Source: Diabrotica undecimpunctata (Eukaryota > Arthropoda > Insecta > Coleoptera > Chrysomelidae). From it: 64,000 nt of DNA. Position 1 is the stretch's first letter. Every line of letters begins with the position of its first letter. The stretch is taken from contig NC_092803.1 of assembly GCF_040954645.1 (NCBI RefSeq), positions 59,913,984-59,977,983 of the forward strand. The letters are read 5' to 3'. Below the pieces are notes generated by a model that was not told where the DNA came from, did no database searches, and saw nothing but the letters and a program-made list of their open reading frames with translations. This document shows positions 11,401 through 22,085 of this stretch, in pieces. A program made the translations under genes and the position numbers.

Positions 11401-11865
11401 AATTTAATTTGCCTACCATATTGGATACCAGTTGTAACAATATAAACAGCTTGCCACGTTGCTGGGAGACAGTTGTAAAAATATATAATTGCTTATAGGA
11501 GGTTGAAAGGGGGAACTGAACAATTACTGAAGATAGGATAAGCAAATAAACTAAAACGTTTGCGAACGGTTACTCGTGTTTTGGTTGAAGAGCTAGGTCG
11601 TGGATAAGGGTTTCTTTATTGGATGAACTAGGGAAACTAATTACAAAAAAATTAATAAAAAAAATACTTACAGAGATTTGCTGGATACACAAGCAATACG
11701 CAAGAAGATTCCTAAACTATTTAAAATCAACGCCGTTTAAAAAAATCCTTTTGTTGATCAGAAAGAAGGGCTTTTCTTTCCTAAAAAATTTTAAGGGTGA
11801 AACCTTTTTAAAAAAAATAATTTTAAACACATAGCTTAAAGAGAAACATTACATATTTATAACTT
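11401..11865. other. Unassigned
   Basis: An open frame at 11619-11834 is Lys- and Leu-rich with no family signal. It may be 5' sequence of the following Jockey copy. Confidence 0.35.
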
Positions 11866-11869
11866 TCAA

Positions 11870-13025
11870 AAACAGCATTCAATCCATTCAGAAAATATAA
11901 TACACTTGAAAATAAATTAGAATTCAAACGACTAAAAGCACGAGCTAGATTTATCATTAAAAGAAGTAAACGTGAATCATGGAAAAAGTTTGTTTCAGAA
12001 TTAAATTCGTCTACACCAATTAATAAAGTATGGCAAATGGTACGAAAGATATCCGGGAAAAATACTCCAAACCACGTATCCTATTTAGAAGAACAACAAA
12101 AAATATACACTTCCCCTCTAGGCATAGCCAATATTCTAGCTAATAGTTTTGAAAGATTCCTAAGCGATAATGTTCTTCCTCTAGATTTTTTTACCAAAAA
12201 AGAAAGAGAGAAATCCAAAGGTATTGATAACCTGATAACCTCTCCTGATAACCTTCCTACTTTAAATTATCCCATAACCATGGATGACTTAGAATACTCA
12301 CTTAATAATACGAAAAACTCTTCTCCCTGTCCTGATAATATCCCTGCAATATTTCTTCAAAAACTTCCTTCATCTACAAAGAAACACTTGCTGAATATCT
12401 ATAATAATATATGGAGACACTTCAAAAATCTGGAGTTCATCTATCGTCATTCCTATTTATATACAAAATCAATCAAAAATTAACAAAGCGGATTCCGAAA
12501 AAATCGTTCAACACTGCATAATCTTATTAGTTTAGAGTCTGAGATTCATGAAGCGTGGACAAAAATTATCGCAGTATTTTTTGACATAACTAAAGCATAC
12601 GATACAGTTTGGCGACATGGTATTATTTTAACACTTAGTCAATGGGGAATAAAAGGTAATATAGCACAATTCCTAAAAAATTCCCTTACCAGTAAAAACT
12701 AGACTCTTTGTAGATGACTTAATCATTTTTGTTGAGAAGATAAATGATAAAACCCTTTAGACCCATCTACAGAAAGTGCTATGGAATCTCAAATTATGGA
12801 CAAATTCCACAGGTCTTCAATTATCAAGAACAAAATCAAAGGCTATGTTATTTTCAAAAAAAAAAGAAGTTATATCACTCCAGAATTAAAACTATTTAAT
12901 TAAGAAATAAAATATGTTGAGAAAATTAAATGTCTAGGCATGAGATTTGACAACAAATTATCTTGGAACCACCACATTCATGATCTAAAAATTATGTGTC
13001 AATCTGCACTTAACATGAATCCTGT
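11870..13025 (+). pseudogene. Jockey-clade LINE reverse transcriptase, deleted internally
   Basis: The linker upstream of the RT domain is open (12037-12483, including KARARFIIKRSKRESWKKF just upstream and VWQMVRKISGK). It runs into PCPDNIPAIFLQKLP and HLLNIYNNIWRH, typical of Jockey. A deletion then removes the start of the palm, and GFRKNRSTLHNL and FFDITKAYDTVWRHGI (12487-12620) follow. A second deletion joins this to LFVDDLIIFVEK (12707-12745), where the usual F/YADD is FVDD, then NTKSKAMLFSKKK-like and KCLGMRFDNKLSW (12930-12968) residues. Stops occur at 12481 and elsewhere. A dead copy. Confidence 0.85.
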
Positions 13026-13734
13026 TAACCACTATGTAAATTCCATGTAAAACCACTATGATAATAGTGAAATGTCGAAATAAAATATCAAACTTTTCTA
13101 AATTATTAATTAATTATCAAGGTTAACTTTATTTAAAAGAAAACTGAAATATGACAATTAGCTGATCCATAAAACTTATATTTATTTATAATTTTTTAAT
13201 TTGTCATAAATGCCAATCCTAGTATATTAATGAAGAATGTTATTAAGAAAGTTTATTATTTCGGAATTAGATACAAAGTAAACACACTGTGACATATAAA
13301 ATGGACATATCTTGGGGAGGTCAAACATCGAATTGGCTTTCAGGTAATCCTGGATGATAACAAAATGTATTTTTCAAAACTCGGCTGCTTAGTTTTCACA
13401 TAAAATCTTGGAAACGCTGTTTTTCAAATAAATCCCTTTAGACTACAGCATTCAACAAAATAGTGAACTAACTAATTAGTTAACCAAATTCTTCATGACC
13501 TCAACAATGAAACCGACTTCTCTCGCTGTCCATCGAAGAGTGGTATTATCCTCTCAAAATGATTCTCTTGTCAGCATACCTTTTTTCACTAATCTAAGTG
13601 GAAATATTCATATTTCCTGCGTAATATCTATGCGGAATACGAAACAGCAATTAAAGTTATTATACACAGACTTAAAAATGCTTATATTACCAATCCCAGC
13701 GACGCAAAAAGACTAAGAATCTTTTCAGTGTTTT
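13026..13734. other. Unassigned A+T-rich stretch
   Basis: A 73-codon frame at 13495-13716 has no recognisable domain. Nothing else supported. Confidence 0.45.
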
Positions 13735-13862
13735 AATATATACGGGGCAAAGCAGAAATGCTACAAAATTAGATATAGAAAGCACAGGAAAGAGTGGAAG
13801 AGCATGGTGGAAACCTATGTCCAACAGTGGATGCAAGAGTTTAATAAATATTGATGATGATA
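13735..13862 (+). pseudogene. Very short RTE-like 3' tail
   Basis: Reads a final ...GRAWWKPMSNSGC-like end in which the alternative frame gives ETYVQQWMQEF, the usual last residues of this LINE group. It ends in a short GAT repeat (13850-13860). Confidence 0.6.
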
Positions 13863-14104
13863 AACAGCTTAATGTTGTGTACGAATATGTAACTTAACAA
13901 AGTGTTTCAGGCCATTTTAAACTTTGTATTTATAAAATTTACATGTACGTGTTCTGATAATCGTAAAGAATATAGTACTTTTATGTTATTAATAAAACCG
14001 TTTTTTACTGCATATTATTTGAACACATAAGGCAACCACCGCAATTTTGTAATATAATGTCTTACAATACATAATAATTTTACACTTCAAATGAGGATTT
14101 TGTT
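13863..14104. other. Unassigned spacer
   Basis: No feature seen. Confidence 0.45.
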
Positions 14105-14770
14105 TACAATTTAGTTGATTTTATAGTTCCCATTTCAATTTCTAATTTTTCTTCTGTAACTAAAACTCAGTTTTCTGTATATTAATTGTAAAGCCCCACT
14201 TGGTGTACTCCTCCTCCAGTTTTCTAAGCATAAAGTCTATATCGCTCTCGTCTTCAGCAGAATGGAGTTTAAATATCTAGGCATCACATTATCCAGCTAC
14301 GGAAAGCTTGAAACCGAAGTGGAAGATCAAATAATAGAGCAAACAGAGGCTGCGTAAATAAAACAGTATGGAGAAATAAAATTATCGGAAAAGAAATGAA
14401 AGGCAGAATTTACAAAACAGTCATCAGACCAATAATGACATATGCGGCAGAAACAAGACCTGACACAGAGAGGAAAAAAGGATTTTAGATTTTGGATTTT
14501 AGAAAAATTGATGGTAGGACACTATGGGACAGAGTTAGAAGTACAGATATACGACGTAAATGCAAGGTGGAGAACATCAAGAACTGGGTAAGAAATAAAA
14601 GAGTAGAATGGAACAATTATATTAGCCGAATGACAACAAATAAAGTAGTAAAGACGGCAAGAGACGGTTTCCCAATAGGAAGACGATCAGTAGGAAGACC
14701 ACGAAACCGATGGAATGATTTACTGGAAGCACATTGAAAAACAGACAGAGTCATGTCTATATAAAAAGAA
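14105..14770 (+). mobile_element. RTE-like LINE copy with 5' inversion
   Basis: From about 14262 rightwards the plus strand encodes EFKYLGITLSSYGKLETEV, then (with stops and a shift) the IYKTVIRPIMTYAAET-type segment. An open C-terminus at 14492-14737 has RKCKVENIKNWVRNKR and SVGRPRNRWNDLLEAH. The sequence just 5' of this in the ORF lies on the minus strand at about 14257-14105: EDESDIDFMLRKLEEEYTKWG, TINIQKTEF, then EEKLEIEMGTIKS. The two pieces meet at about 14258-14262, the classic arrangement left by twin priming during LINE insertion. Confidence 0.85.
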
Positions 14771-15199
14771 GAAGAAAAAGAATTTGTTTCCATTTTTAAT
14801 ATTTAACGTCATATTTTTGTAAAGCTGTTGTACTGCTTTTATATTACTTATTTTTCTTGCTCCAAGATCTTTTTTGCCGCTGTTTTTATGTCGATGTTTA
14901 TTTTTTCCTAACTAATTTAGATATATTTTGCCACGTTATTCTTTGTCGTTAATTTGTTTTTTAACCTACTTTAATATGTTTTTCCGTTGATTCATTGTAC
15001 AGTTTTCTAAATTAATTTAGTTTTGAGTTTTTGTATTTTGCTTATGCGTTTTCTTCTCATATTAAAGTAAATTTGTATCAAAACTAAAATGTAGTCACTA
15101 CCTGCGTTAGCTAAGCTTAGGCTCCGAAGATGTAGTTTGTTTGTAATTTACTTATTTTTTAATTATATTTGCATAACACGGAATATACTATAGCATCGG
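14771..15199. other. Unassigned T-rich stretch
   Basis: Possibly decayed LINE sequence on the minus strand continuing from 15200, but no motif is clear. Confidence 0.35.
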
Positions 15200-15540
15200 T
15201 TTGAGTTCTCTTGTATTATTGAAAGTATACTATTGTTGATCTGTTTGATTAAAATATGTGTTATTAATTCTGTGCCCTGTTTTCGGTTTGTATACATTCG
15301 TTAAATTTTTGCTTTATACTTGGTTTAAGGTCATTAAAATGATTGATGTCTCCCATGATGATCACCTTAAATGTTATTGCATCCACTACCTTTTGGATAT
15401 CTTGATAGAATTTTAGTCGAGCTTCTTAAGGTTAACAATTCTCAGACCTTCAAACACATATCAGTAGCTGTCTTTGTTGTTCCGTTATTAGTTCGACTAT
15501 AGGAATTCGATGTAAGACGTAGTTTTTTTTTATTATTCTT
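15200..15540 (-). pseudogene. LINE endonuclease-domain fragment
   Basis: The minus strand from about 15432 to 15343 reads EARLKFYQDIQKVVDAITF followed by VIIMGDINHFNDL. This matches the apurinic-type endonuclease signature of RTE-like LINEs, where GDFNA is normal and here is GDINH. Further on, a shifted frame gives GHRI and NTYFNQ, the next conserved blocks. The domain is interrupted by stops. Confidence 0.7.
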
Positions 15541-16620
15541 GTATTCTTAGTATTGAGTATTACAGTATATATATTTAAAGTATTCGCCCAGCTACTGCTG
15601 TCCTTTGCACTTCTTTTTCGTCTCTTGTATGGCGCAAATATTTATCTTGTGATTCTTTTATTATTTTATCAACTTTTAATCCTTGTTATTTATGACTGTT
15701 ACACTTCAGGTCCAATTCCTCATGATTCTCTTTCTATTTTTATTCATGTAATTTGTGAAATATTTAATTTTGTCTTCGAGGAATCATTCTATTTCCAAGG
15801 CATAATGTCTAGGTTATAATACTTTAACTAATGAATGTTGGTTATGTCATCCAATTGGTAAACGCTATTATTATAAGTTAAATAAACATTAATTTTTGCA
15901 GAAATTGCTAAAAAATGTTTTAATTAAATATATAACAGTTAAAATCTTTTACTTTAACCATAAAAATTGTTGAACTGACAGTTCTAAAACCGCTAAAGTT
16001 CATACACCTATGCATTTTCAGAGACGTATCAAGGGCAACATAGTCAAAGTTTTGTTCGATAATGAGAGGCCAATGAGAGTAGGATAATGAAAGTCCAACA
16101 CTCCTTCTATACTACTCCATTAATCCAGTTTCCATTTAATCAATAATAATACAATAGGGATGTCAAAATAAAGCATAGCAATTAACGTCTTCCTTCCTTT
16201 ATGTTGATGTAACAGATTAATAATCAATGGCATTTGTGTACCCACCGAGAACTCGCCAGCCAGTGTCATCGTTTAATAACGAACGTCGGCGATTTGCTTC
16301 GTAATGACCAATTTTGCCTTATGCGGACGTTGGAAATTGGCATCAATCAAATATCAATTATCAGATCAACCGTATATCTGCCCTATCTTTGTTATAAGTT
16401 GATTTATTAAAACTCTTTTAAATATAGTAATATCCATAAAACATCCAATTCTATAGATATGTATTGTTTATACACATATGTGGTTTGAATTGGTCTAGAA
16501 TATTCAAAGAAAAATATCATAATATGAATTTAATGTCATCGACCACTAAAATCGATTTAATAAATAAATAGGAAAATTATTTCGGTAAAAACCAAATAGA
16601 TAAGAATGAGTAATGGGTTT
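15541..16620. other. Unassigned A+T-rich stretch
   Basis: Only chance-like frames, for example 15553-15819 (hydrophobic, no family signal). No repeat boundary seen. Confidence 0.45.
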
Positions 16621-16621
16621 T

Positions 16622-18730
16622 CTAAGCTAAGATCTTCTTCTTCTTACGATACCTATCCGTTCCTGATGTTGGCGATCAACAGGGCTATCCCAACTTTGCT
16701 TGCTGCTATTCCGAATAGTCCGGTTGTCGATGTATTAAACCACTTTCTCAGGTTTTGAAGCCAAGATATTCTTCTTCTCCCTGGTCCTCTCTTTCCAAAT
16801 ACCTTGCCCTGAAGAATGAGTTGCAACAATCCGTATCTCTGTTCATTCCTCATAATATGGCCAAGATATTCTAGTTTGCGCCCTTTGATGGTGTTAATAA
16901 TCTCGCATTCCTTGCCTATTCTACGTAGGACCTCAACATTAGTCACACGATCCACCCATGAAATTCTTAAAATACGTCTGTAACACCACATCTGGAATGC
17001 CTCGAGTTTTCTTAAAGAAGCTTCGGAAAGTATCCAGGCCTCTACTCGGTATAATAACGTAGAAAATACGATGCTATGTAATGAGAGAGATTTTGGTAGC
17101 AAGTGGTAAATCGTGACTTCTGAAAAGAGACTTCATCATTATGAACGCCGATCTCGCTTTTCCTATGCGTTATTTTATTTCACTGGAGTGATCCCATTGG
17201 CTGTTAATGTTGATATCAAGGTATGTGTAGTTGTCCACTCTGTCAATTGGATGTTGGTTAACCAAAAGCTGTGTATTTAATATTTCGCGCTTACTGATTT
17301 GTTTTCTTCGTATTAAGATTAAGTCCGTGTTCTCTACTTATATCTGATATACGCTACATTATTCTTTGCAAACCGTCCAGTCTATCTGCAAAAATTACTG
17401 CGTCGTCGGCATATCTAATGTTGTTTAGACGTATTCCGTTGACTAATACGCCTTCTTGTAGTTCGCTTAGCGCTTGCTCGAAGATATATTCAGAGTATAT
17501 ATTAAATAACACCGGGGACAGAATGCATCCTTGCCTCACTCCTCTATCTATGAAGACTGCCTCTGTCAATTGGTCATCCACTTTAATATTGGCTGTTTGA
17601 TTGTAATATAAATTATGGATGATTCTGAAGTCCCTATCATCTAACCCCACTTCTTTCAAGATGTTTATATATTTATCATGCTTTACTCTATTAAATGCCT
17701 TTTTGTAGTCAATAAAACAAGTATACACATCACAGTTAATATCTCTGCATCTTTGCATAAACACTTGGACAGCGAATAGAGCCTCTCGGGTGCCTACGGA
17801 ATCGCGGAATCCAAACTGCGTCCATGATACTTGTTCTTCGAATTTTTTATATATCCTGCCGTGTATCACTTTCAAGAACGTTTTAAGTAAGTGGCTCATT
17901 AGGCTAATTGTTCTGTAGTCTTTGCATGTCTTGGCATTTACTTTTTTTGGTATGGTCACGAAGGTCGACTTTAACCAGCTTTGGGGTATTTTTCCAGTTA
18001 CGTATATGTTGTTGAATACAGTTGTTATCCATTTTATTCCCTCTTCATCCATAAGTTTTAGGAATTCTGCACAAAACTCGTCAGGCCCTACCGCTTTACC
18101 ATCTTTAGTTCTTTTAATAGCTGACGTGACTTCTTCAATGGTAATCGGGGGTCCTGTTTGGCACTCAGTGTCTTCAATGGTATTCGGCCTTTCATCTGCA
18201 AAAGTTACTTCCACATAATTCTTTCAAGTGTCTAGTTTTTCTTCCACAGTTAACAGTAGTTTGCCCTGGTTATCTGCCAAACACCCAACTCTTCTAAGTT
18301 TGTATAAGCCTGCGGCTTCTTTAACTTTTTTGTGCATATTAAATGAATCGTGTTTATGATGCAATTGCTGTATTTCCGCACACTGTTTTCTTAGATGTGT
18401 ATCCTTAGCTATTCTAATAGCTTTTTTGATCTTTTTATCGATTCTTTTGTATAATGACATGTCTTGATCTTGGAACTTTCGCCTCTCTTCCATCATATCT
18501 AGAATCTCATATGTCATCCACGATTTCTTCTTTATTTTTGGTGGTTTGAGAAATTTCTTTCGTATGTCTTTTGAAACTATATATAACTTTTCTAGCTCCT
18601 GGTCCATTACATCCGATTGAATAACGGTATTCAAATTGTTCTGTATATACCGCTTTACACTATGTTCTGTGTGTTGATCTTTTAATAGCTTGATGTCGAA
18701 TTTTCGATTGACACTAAACTAAGCTAAGAT
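16622..18730 (-). mobile_element. 5'-truncated RTE-like LINE with exact 12-bp target-site duplication
   Basis: CTAAGCTAAGAT is present at 16622-16633 and 18719-18730, so the insertion is 16634-18718 (2085 bp). The minus-strand 3' end carries a (GAA)n tail (CTTCTTCTTC on the plus strand at 16634-16643). Coding sequence begins abruptly at the 5' boundary near 18718, so it is truncated inside the linker before the RT domain. This is one of the best-delimited LINE copies in the window. Confidence 0.93.
16653..18700 (-). pseudogene. RTE-like reverse transcriptase, nearly complete RT domain, a few lesions
   Basis: Linker: 18634-18227, with KSWMTYEILDMMEERRKF. A TGA at 18226-18224 (probably a former Trp codon) is the only break before an 861-nt open stretch (18214-17354). 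That stretch contains GKAVGPDEFCAEFLK, RTISLMSHLLKTFLKVI, FGFRDSVGTREALF, FIDYKKAFNRVKHDKY (palm Asp), GVRQGCILSPVLFN and IRYADDAVIFAD (active-site YADD intact). Stops and shifts follow at 17353-17100. The C-terminus (17102-16653) reads FSTLLYRVEAWILSE, RRILRISWVDRVTNVEVLRRIG and GRRRISWLQNLRKWF. It copies itself by target-primed reverse transcription when intact; this copy is dead but young-looking. Confidence 0.93.
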
Positions 18731-18814
18731 AAAGCAGATAAAAATCGATATGATAGCAATAGTCGGTTTTTATTAGCAATTATGTCAAACGTACAGGTAT
18801 AGGAATAGAAACCA

Positions 18815-18945
18815 TCTTCTTAGGTCTTTCAGCTACGAGTTCTGGCATCTTCCAACTGATCTTTTGCCATGCACTTTACCTTCTAATATAATTTGAAGTA
18901 ATTCATATCTTTCACTTCTCAACACATGACAGTAAAACATGAGGG
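18815..18945 (-). pseudogene. Short RTE-like C-terminal fragment
   Basis: Reads FYCHVLRSERYELLQIILEG, then GKRSVGRCQNS, TAG and LKDLRRWF on the minus strand. Very similar to the tail at 25855-25975, so the same LINE subfamily. Confidence 0.75.
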
Positions 18946-19775
18946 TAGATAATAATCTTGATGATTAGTTTTATTGTTATATCGAGACATAAACAAAAAG
19001 AAAGGAAATACTGATGAAATTGGAAATACCAAATGATATAAGGTCATGATGACAGCGAGTTTGTTTACTGAAAAAGTATTAAATGTGATTGGTTGGAATT
19101 TAAGGTGTGGAGTGTATGATGCTGGAATCTGATTGGTAAAAGCGGAAGGTAGAGGAAAACAACGCCAAGCCGATTTTGCAATACCGGAGGAGATTTTAGT
19201 GTATTCCGAAGTTCTGAAGAAGCTGGTTAATTTGTTGCTCCATAGCCTGCAGTAAAAGTGAGCAGAGTTGCTTGTAAATAAAAATTATGTATAGTGTTTG
19301 ATGTGTCTGTGGAACAAGCCAAAGGAGTAGTAGCAGTTTAAAGCGAAATTTACATCCTGTAGTAAGGAAAACAGGTGTAGCATATGTAATGCTAATCGGT
19401 GAAAATCCTTTCGATTAGTAAGAATATGTATTCCTGTAGGATATGTGTTTATCCAGGAGGTGTTTTGGAGAAACTATAGCGGTGTTAGTGTATGTAAGAG
19501 ACTTTCACCAGCTAAGGATATCAGGGGTGTGTGAAGCATCCAAGAATACGAGCAGTGGATGGTTAGAGCACAGTCGGAAGAGAAAAGGAGCCAATAGAAA
19601 AATGGTGTAAGTGAAAGGTCAGACTGATATACAATAAAAAAAGGACTTTCAACCACCAAACACCCATCGAAAAAATTATAATTATAGCAGGCCTTGAAAT
19701 AGTATCCAATGCCTGCAAGGACGTTCTTTGGTATGGTTAGTCACTTCCACAAAAAAAATGAAATCAACTATTATT
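18946..19775. other. Unassigned
   Basis: Less A+T-rich than its neighbours around 19100-19300, but without a frame or repeat I recognise. Could be an LTR or UTR of an unknown element. Confidence 0.35.
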
Positions 19776-19868
19776 ATTGGAAATAAGCAAAAATGTTACT
19801 TTAAAATAAGTTTATTTTGACGTTTTGATTTTCACTTCGGAAGTCGTTCTCAAAATACAAAACATTAA
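19776..19868 (-). repeat. Dispersed repeat, copy 3
   Basis: On the minus strand this reads TTTTGTATTTTGAGAACGAC, then TTCCGAAGTGAAAATC, then AAAACGTCAAAATAAACTT. It matches the stem-loop portion of copies 2 and 5. The GAAACGTC core is AAAACGTC here. The two strands of CGACTTCCGAAGTG-like sequence can still form a hairpin. Confidence 0.6.
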
Positions 19869-20894
19869 TAAAATAAACAAATTTAGTATTTGTTCCTTGG
19901 TAAAAATGTTTAAGAGCTCTTGTATGTTTATATTTTGCCATTGTTTTATCTCCGGACTGAAAATTACTATCTGAACGGCATTCTAAAAAAAGTGTGTTTT
20001 AAAAAAGAATAAAGCTCATCAACGTAATAAGTTTTAATAAGTTTTATTGCAGTCCTATGGCTTTTTTGGAGCATTAAAATTATTTTGGAATGAAGCAACA
20101 TAAACCTGTCTCTAAAAATAGTACCTTTCGCTCCTTTATTTTCAAGAGATTTTTATGTAAACTAATAGCAATATATAATTGGTAGTTAGTAAAGAACCAA
20201 CAACAATGGCTATTTTCCCAGCGTTAATAAGTTTTTATCTTTTTTTATGCTAATCAAGTCTTAGATTTGAACTTTCAACAATGAAGTTTAGTAAGCTCTG
20301 AGGAAATATTTTTAAGAAAGGATCTATTTTTTTACCAAAAGTGATCAAGATTTAGCTGATGGTTGAAAGTTATTTTCATATTCAGACCATTCAATATTAC
20401 TGACAAAATTTTTATTGTTTGGTTGTCCTGGTGCCGGTAATTTAGTATTTCATATTTTCATATTCGTGAGTATTTATATTTAAGGCATTATTTAAACTTA
20501 GGTAGTTAAACTGGTGTAGAGAGGTATTTAAAATAGAGAGTATGCAGTAGTTACATTAGCATCACAAATGTCAACTTAAGAAACTGATACGTTGTCGTCT
20601 GATACGCTACCAGTCTTAAGCTTAGATAGCCGATTCTCACATTACTTTTTTGGAATGGTTCCTCCTCGTTTGACTCATTTTATAAATGAATTGCAAGCTC
20701 GTGTAATTTGTATTCTGTTAGTGTTACCTACTTTCTTGAAATAAACATTTTTTTGACTAAAGGAACACGGATCTCTCTCTCTAGTATCATCCCACTTTAT
20801 GGAGTATTGTGGAGTATTGTGCTCTTATGCGTTTCTTTGTTAAAAGTGTAAGATTGTTGACTGACCGGGTAAGCGCATAAACTGTGCACTAATT
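19869..20894. other. Unassigned A+T-rich stretch
   Basis: Nothing coding is evident. Around 20690-20760 there is GTTACCTACTTTCTTGAAATAAAC, containing a polyadenylation-like AATAAA, but no LTR partner was found. Confidence 0.4.
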
Positions 20895-21300
20895 CTTTGC
20901 ATTCTCTTCTATTTGCTCTTTTATTTGTTCTTCTATTTGCTCCGTTTTTAATTTTTTCCTTGGTCCAATTTTTTCGCGTTCTCTTATTGTTGTTCTTTTC
21001 CAGCTATTGTCTGGTGTTTCCCTCTTTTTTTCTCTCTGGTTGGTATTCAAGTGTTTGTCTGGTTATGTCGTTTTCATCTTTCCTCAAAGTATGATCAATT
21101 CAGTTTTATTTTTTTTTTTCTTGACTGTAGGAGATTTTTTGGTTTGCTTTGTTCTTTTCCATAGTTTTGTATTAGGTATTTTGTTGTCAAAATATATTTT
21201 CCGGATTGTTTTTAATATTTGTTTACAAAAGTTTGCAGTTTTTTGTTTGTGGTTTCGTCCTATTTTCATGTTTCTGCTCCGTAAAGTAGTATACTTCTGA
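20895..21300 (-). pseudogene. LINE C-terminal fragment of a second RTE-like subfamily
   Basis: From 21300 down the minus strand reads SILLYGAET (then stops), KKLQTFVNK, then further down DENDITRQTLEYQPERKK and, in a neighbouring frame, SWKRTTIREREKIG. These are the LLYGAETWK..KKLQTFVNKCLRK and ITRQALEWNPQG blocks of a common insect endonuclease-RT group. Several stops. Confidence 0.7.
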
Positions 21301-21429
21301 TAAAGAAACACAGATAAGTCATAGAAATTCACTAGTGGGAGGCTTAAAAGTGCCATTATTGCGGGAAAAAAAAATTTAAAATTAATAATATGATTTTATG
21401 TTTAAATATTTCATAACCTTTCTTCTCGA

Positions 21430-22085
21430 TCCGTGCCAGTGTAGTTTCCAAGAAGGAGGGGTTCTGAATTGAGTAGGGGCTCTTCAGTACTTCTTGGAAA
21501 ATACACTCGGAGGGGGGTAGTTCTCAACCTCAACACGCCCCGTCCCAATGGCTGATAGGGAACTTCCTACAGATATGTGGGGCAGGTGTGAATAAGGCTC
21601 TGCCAAATAAACACCCGCGAATCAACTGAGAGCATGGCATAGGGTAGCTGCTATGTCATTACAGGATCGGAGCGGTAGAAAAAATCTCTTTACCGGTCTG
21701 ATACCGAATAATCACAGGCGGTAATTATGATTTAACCGATTGTGACACTGCGAAATCACCGAATGTTTGCCGGTATAAGCAAACCCCCACTTACTGATCA
21801 ACGGCTTCGGGCGGATGAGTTGGTAAATGGAAGGGCACTCTTTTGTCCTGAGATTGATAAATCGATCTCAAAGGCGGATGAACCAAGATCAACGGCATAA
21901 TGATGCAGAAGGCAAGGAGAAACCACTGCATTAAAGATCCCTAAGGGTTCTCAAGAACAACCACAAATGGACGTAAATCAAACAGTGGCCCCGAGTGCGT
22001 GGCATCCCTTTAATGGGACAGGGGTGCGAAGAATCCCCGGGTGGAGAAACAAATTTAGTGTAAGCAATTTAAAACGTAGAGCAAC
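21430..22085 (+). other. GC-rich 5' UTR of a near-complete RTE-like LINE
   Basis: About 650 bp clearly richer in G+C than anything around it, without an open frame, immediately upstream of the endonuclease domain at 22086. It contains an 11-bp perfect inverted pair, TTTCCAAGAAG at 21445-21455 and CTTCTTGGAAA at 21490-21500, a hairpin with a 34-nt loop. Position and composition fit a LINE 5' UTR, probably with an internal promoter, though promoter function is inference. Confidence 0.7.

Noticed and set aside
21430..22085. Possible rRNA or structured RNA gene, because of high G+C
   Set aside because: No rRNA core sequence recognised; its position directly before the endonuclease domain explains it as a LINE 5' UTR.
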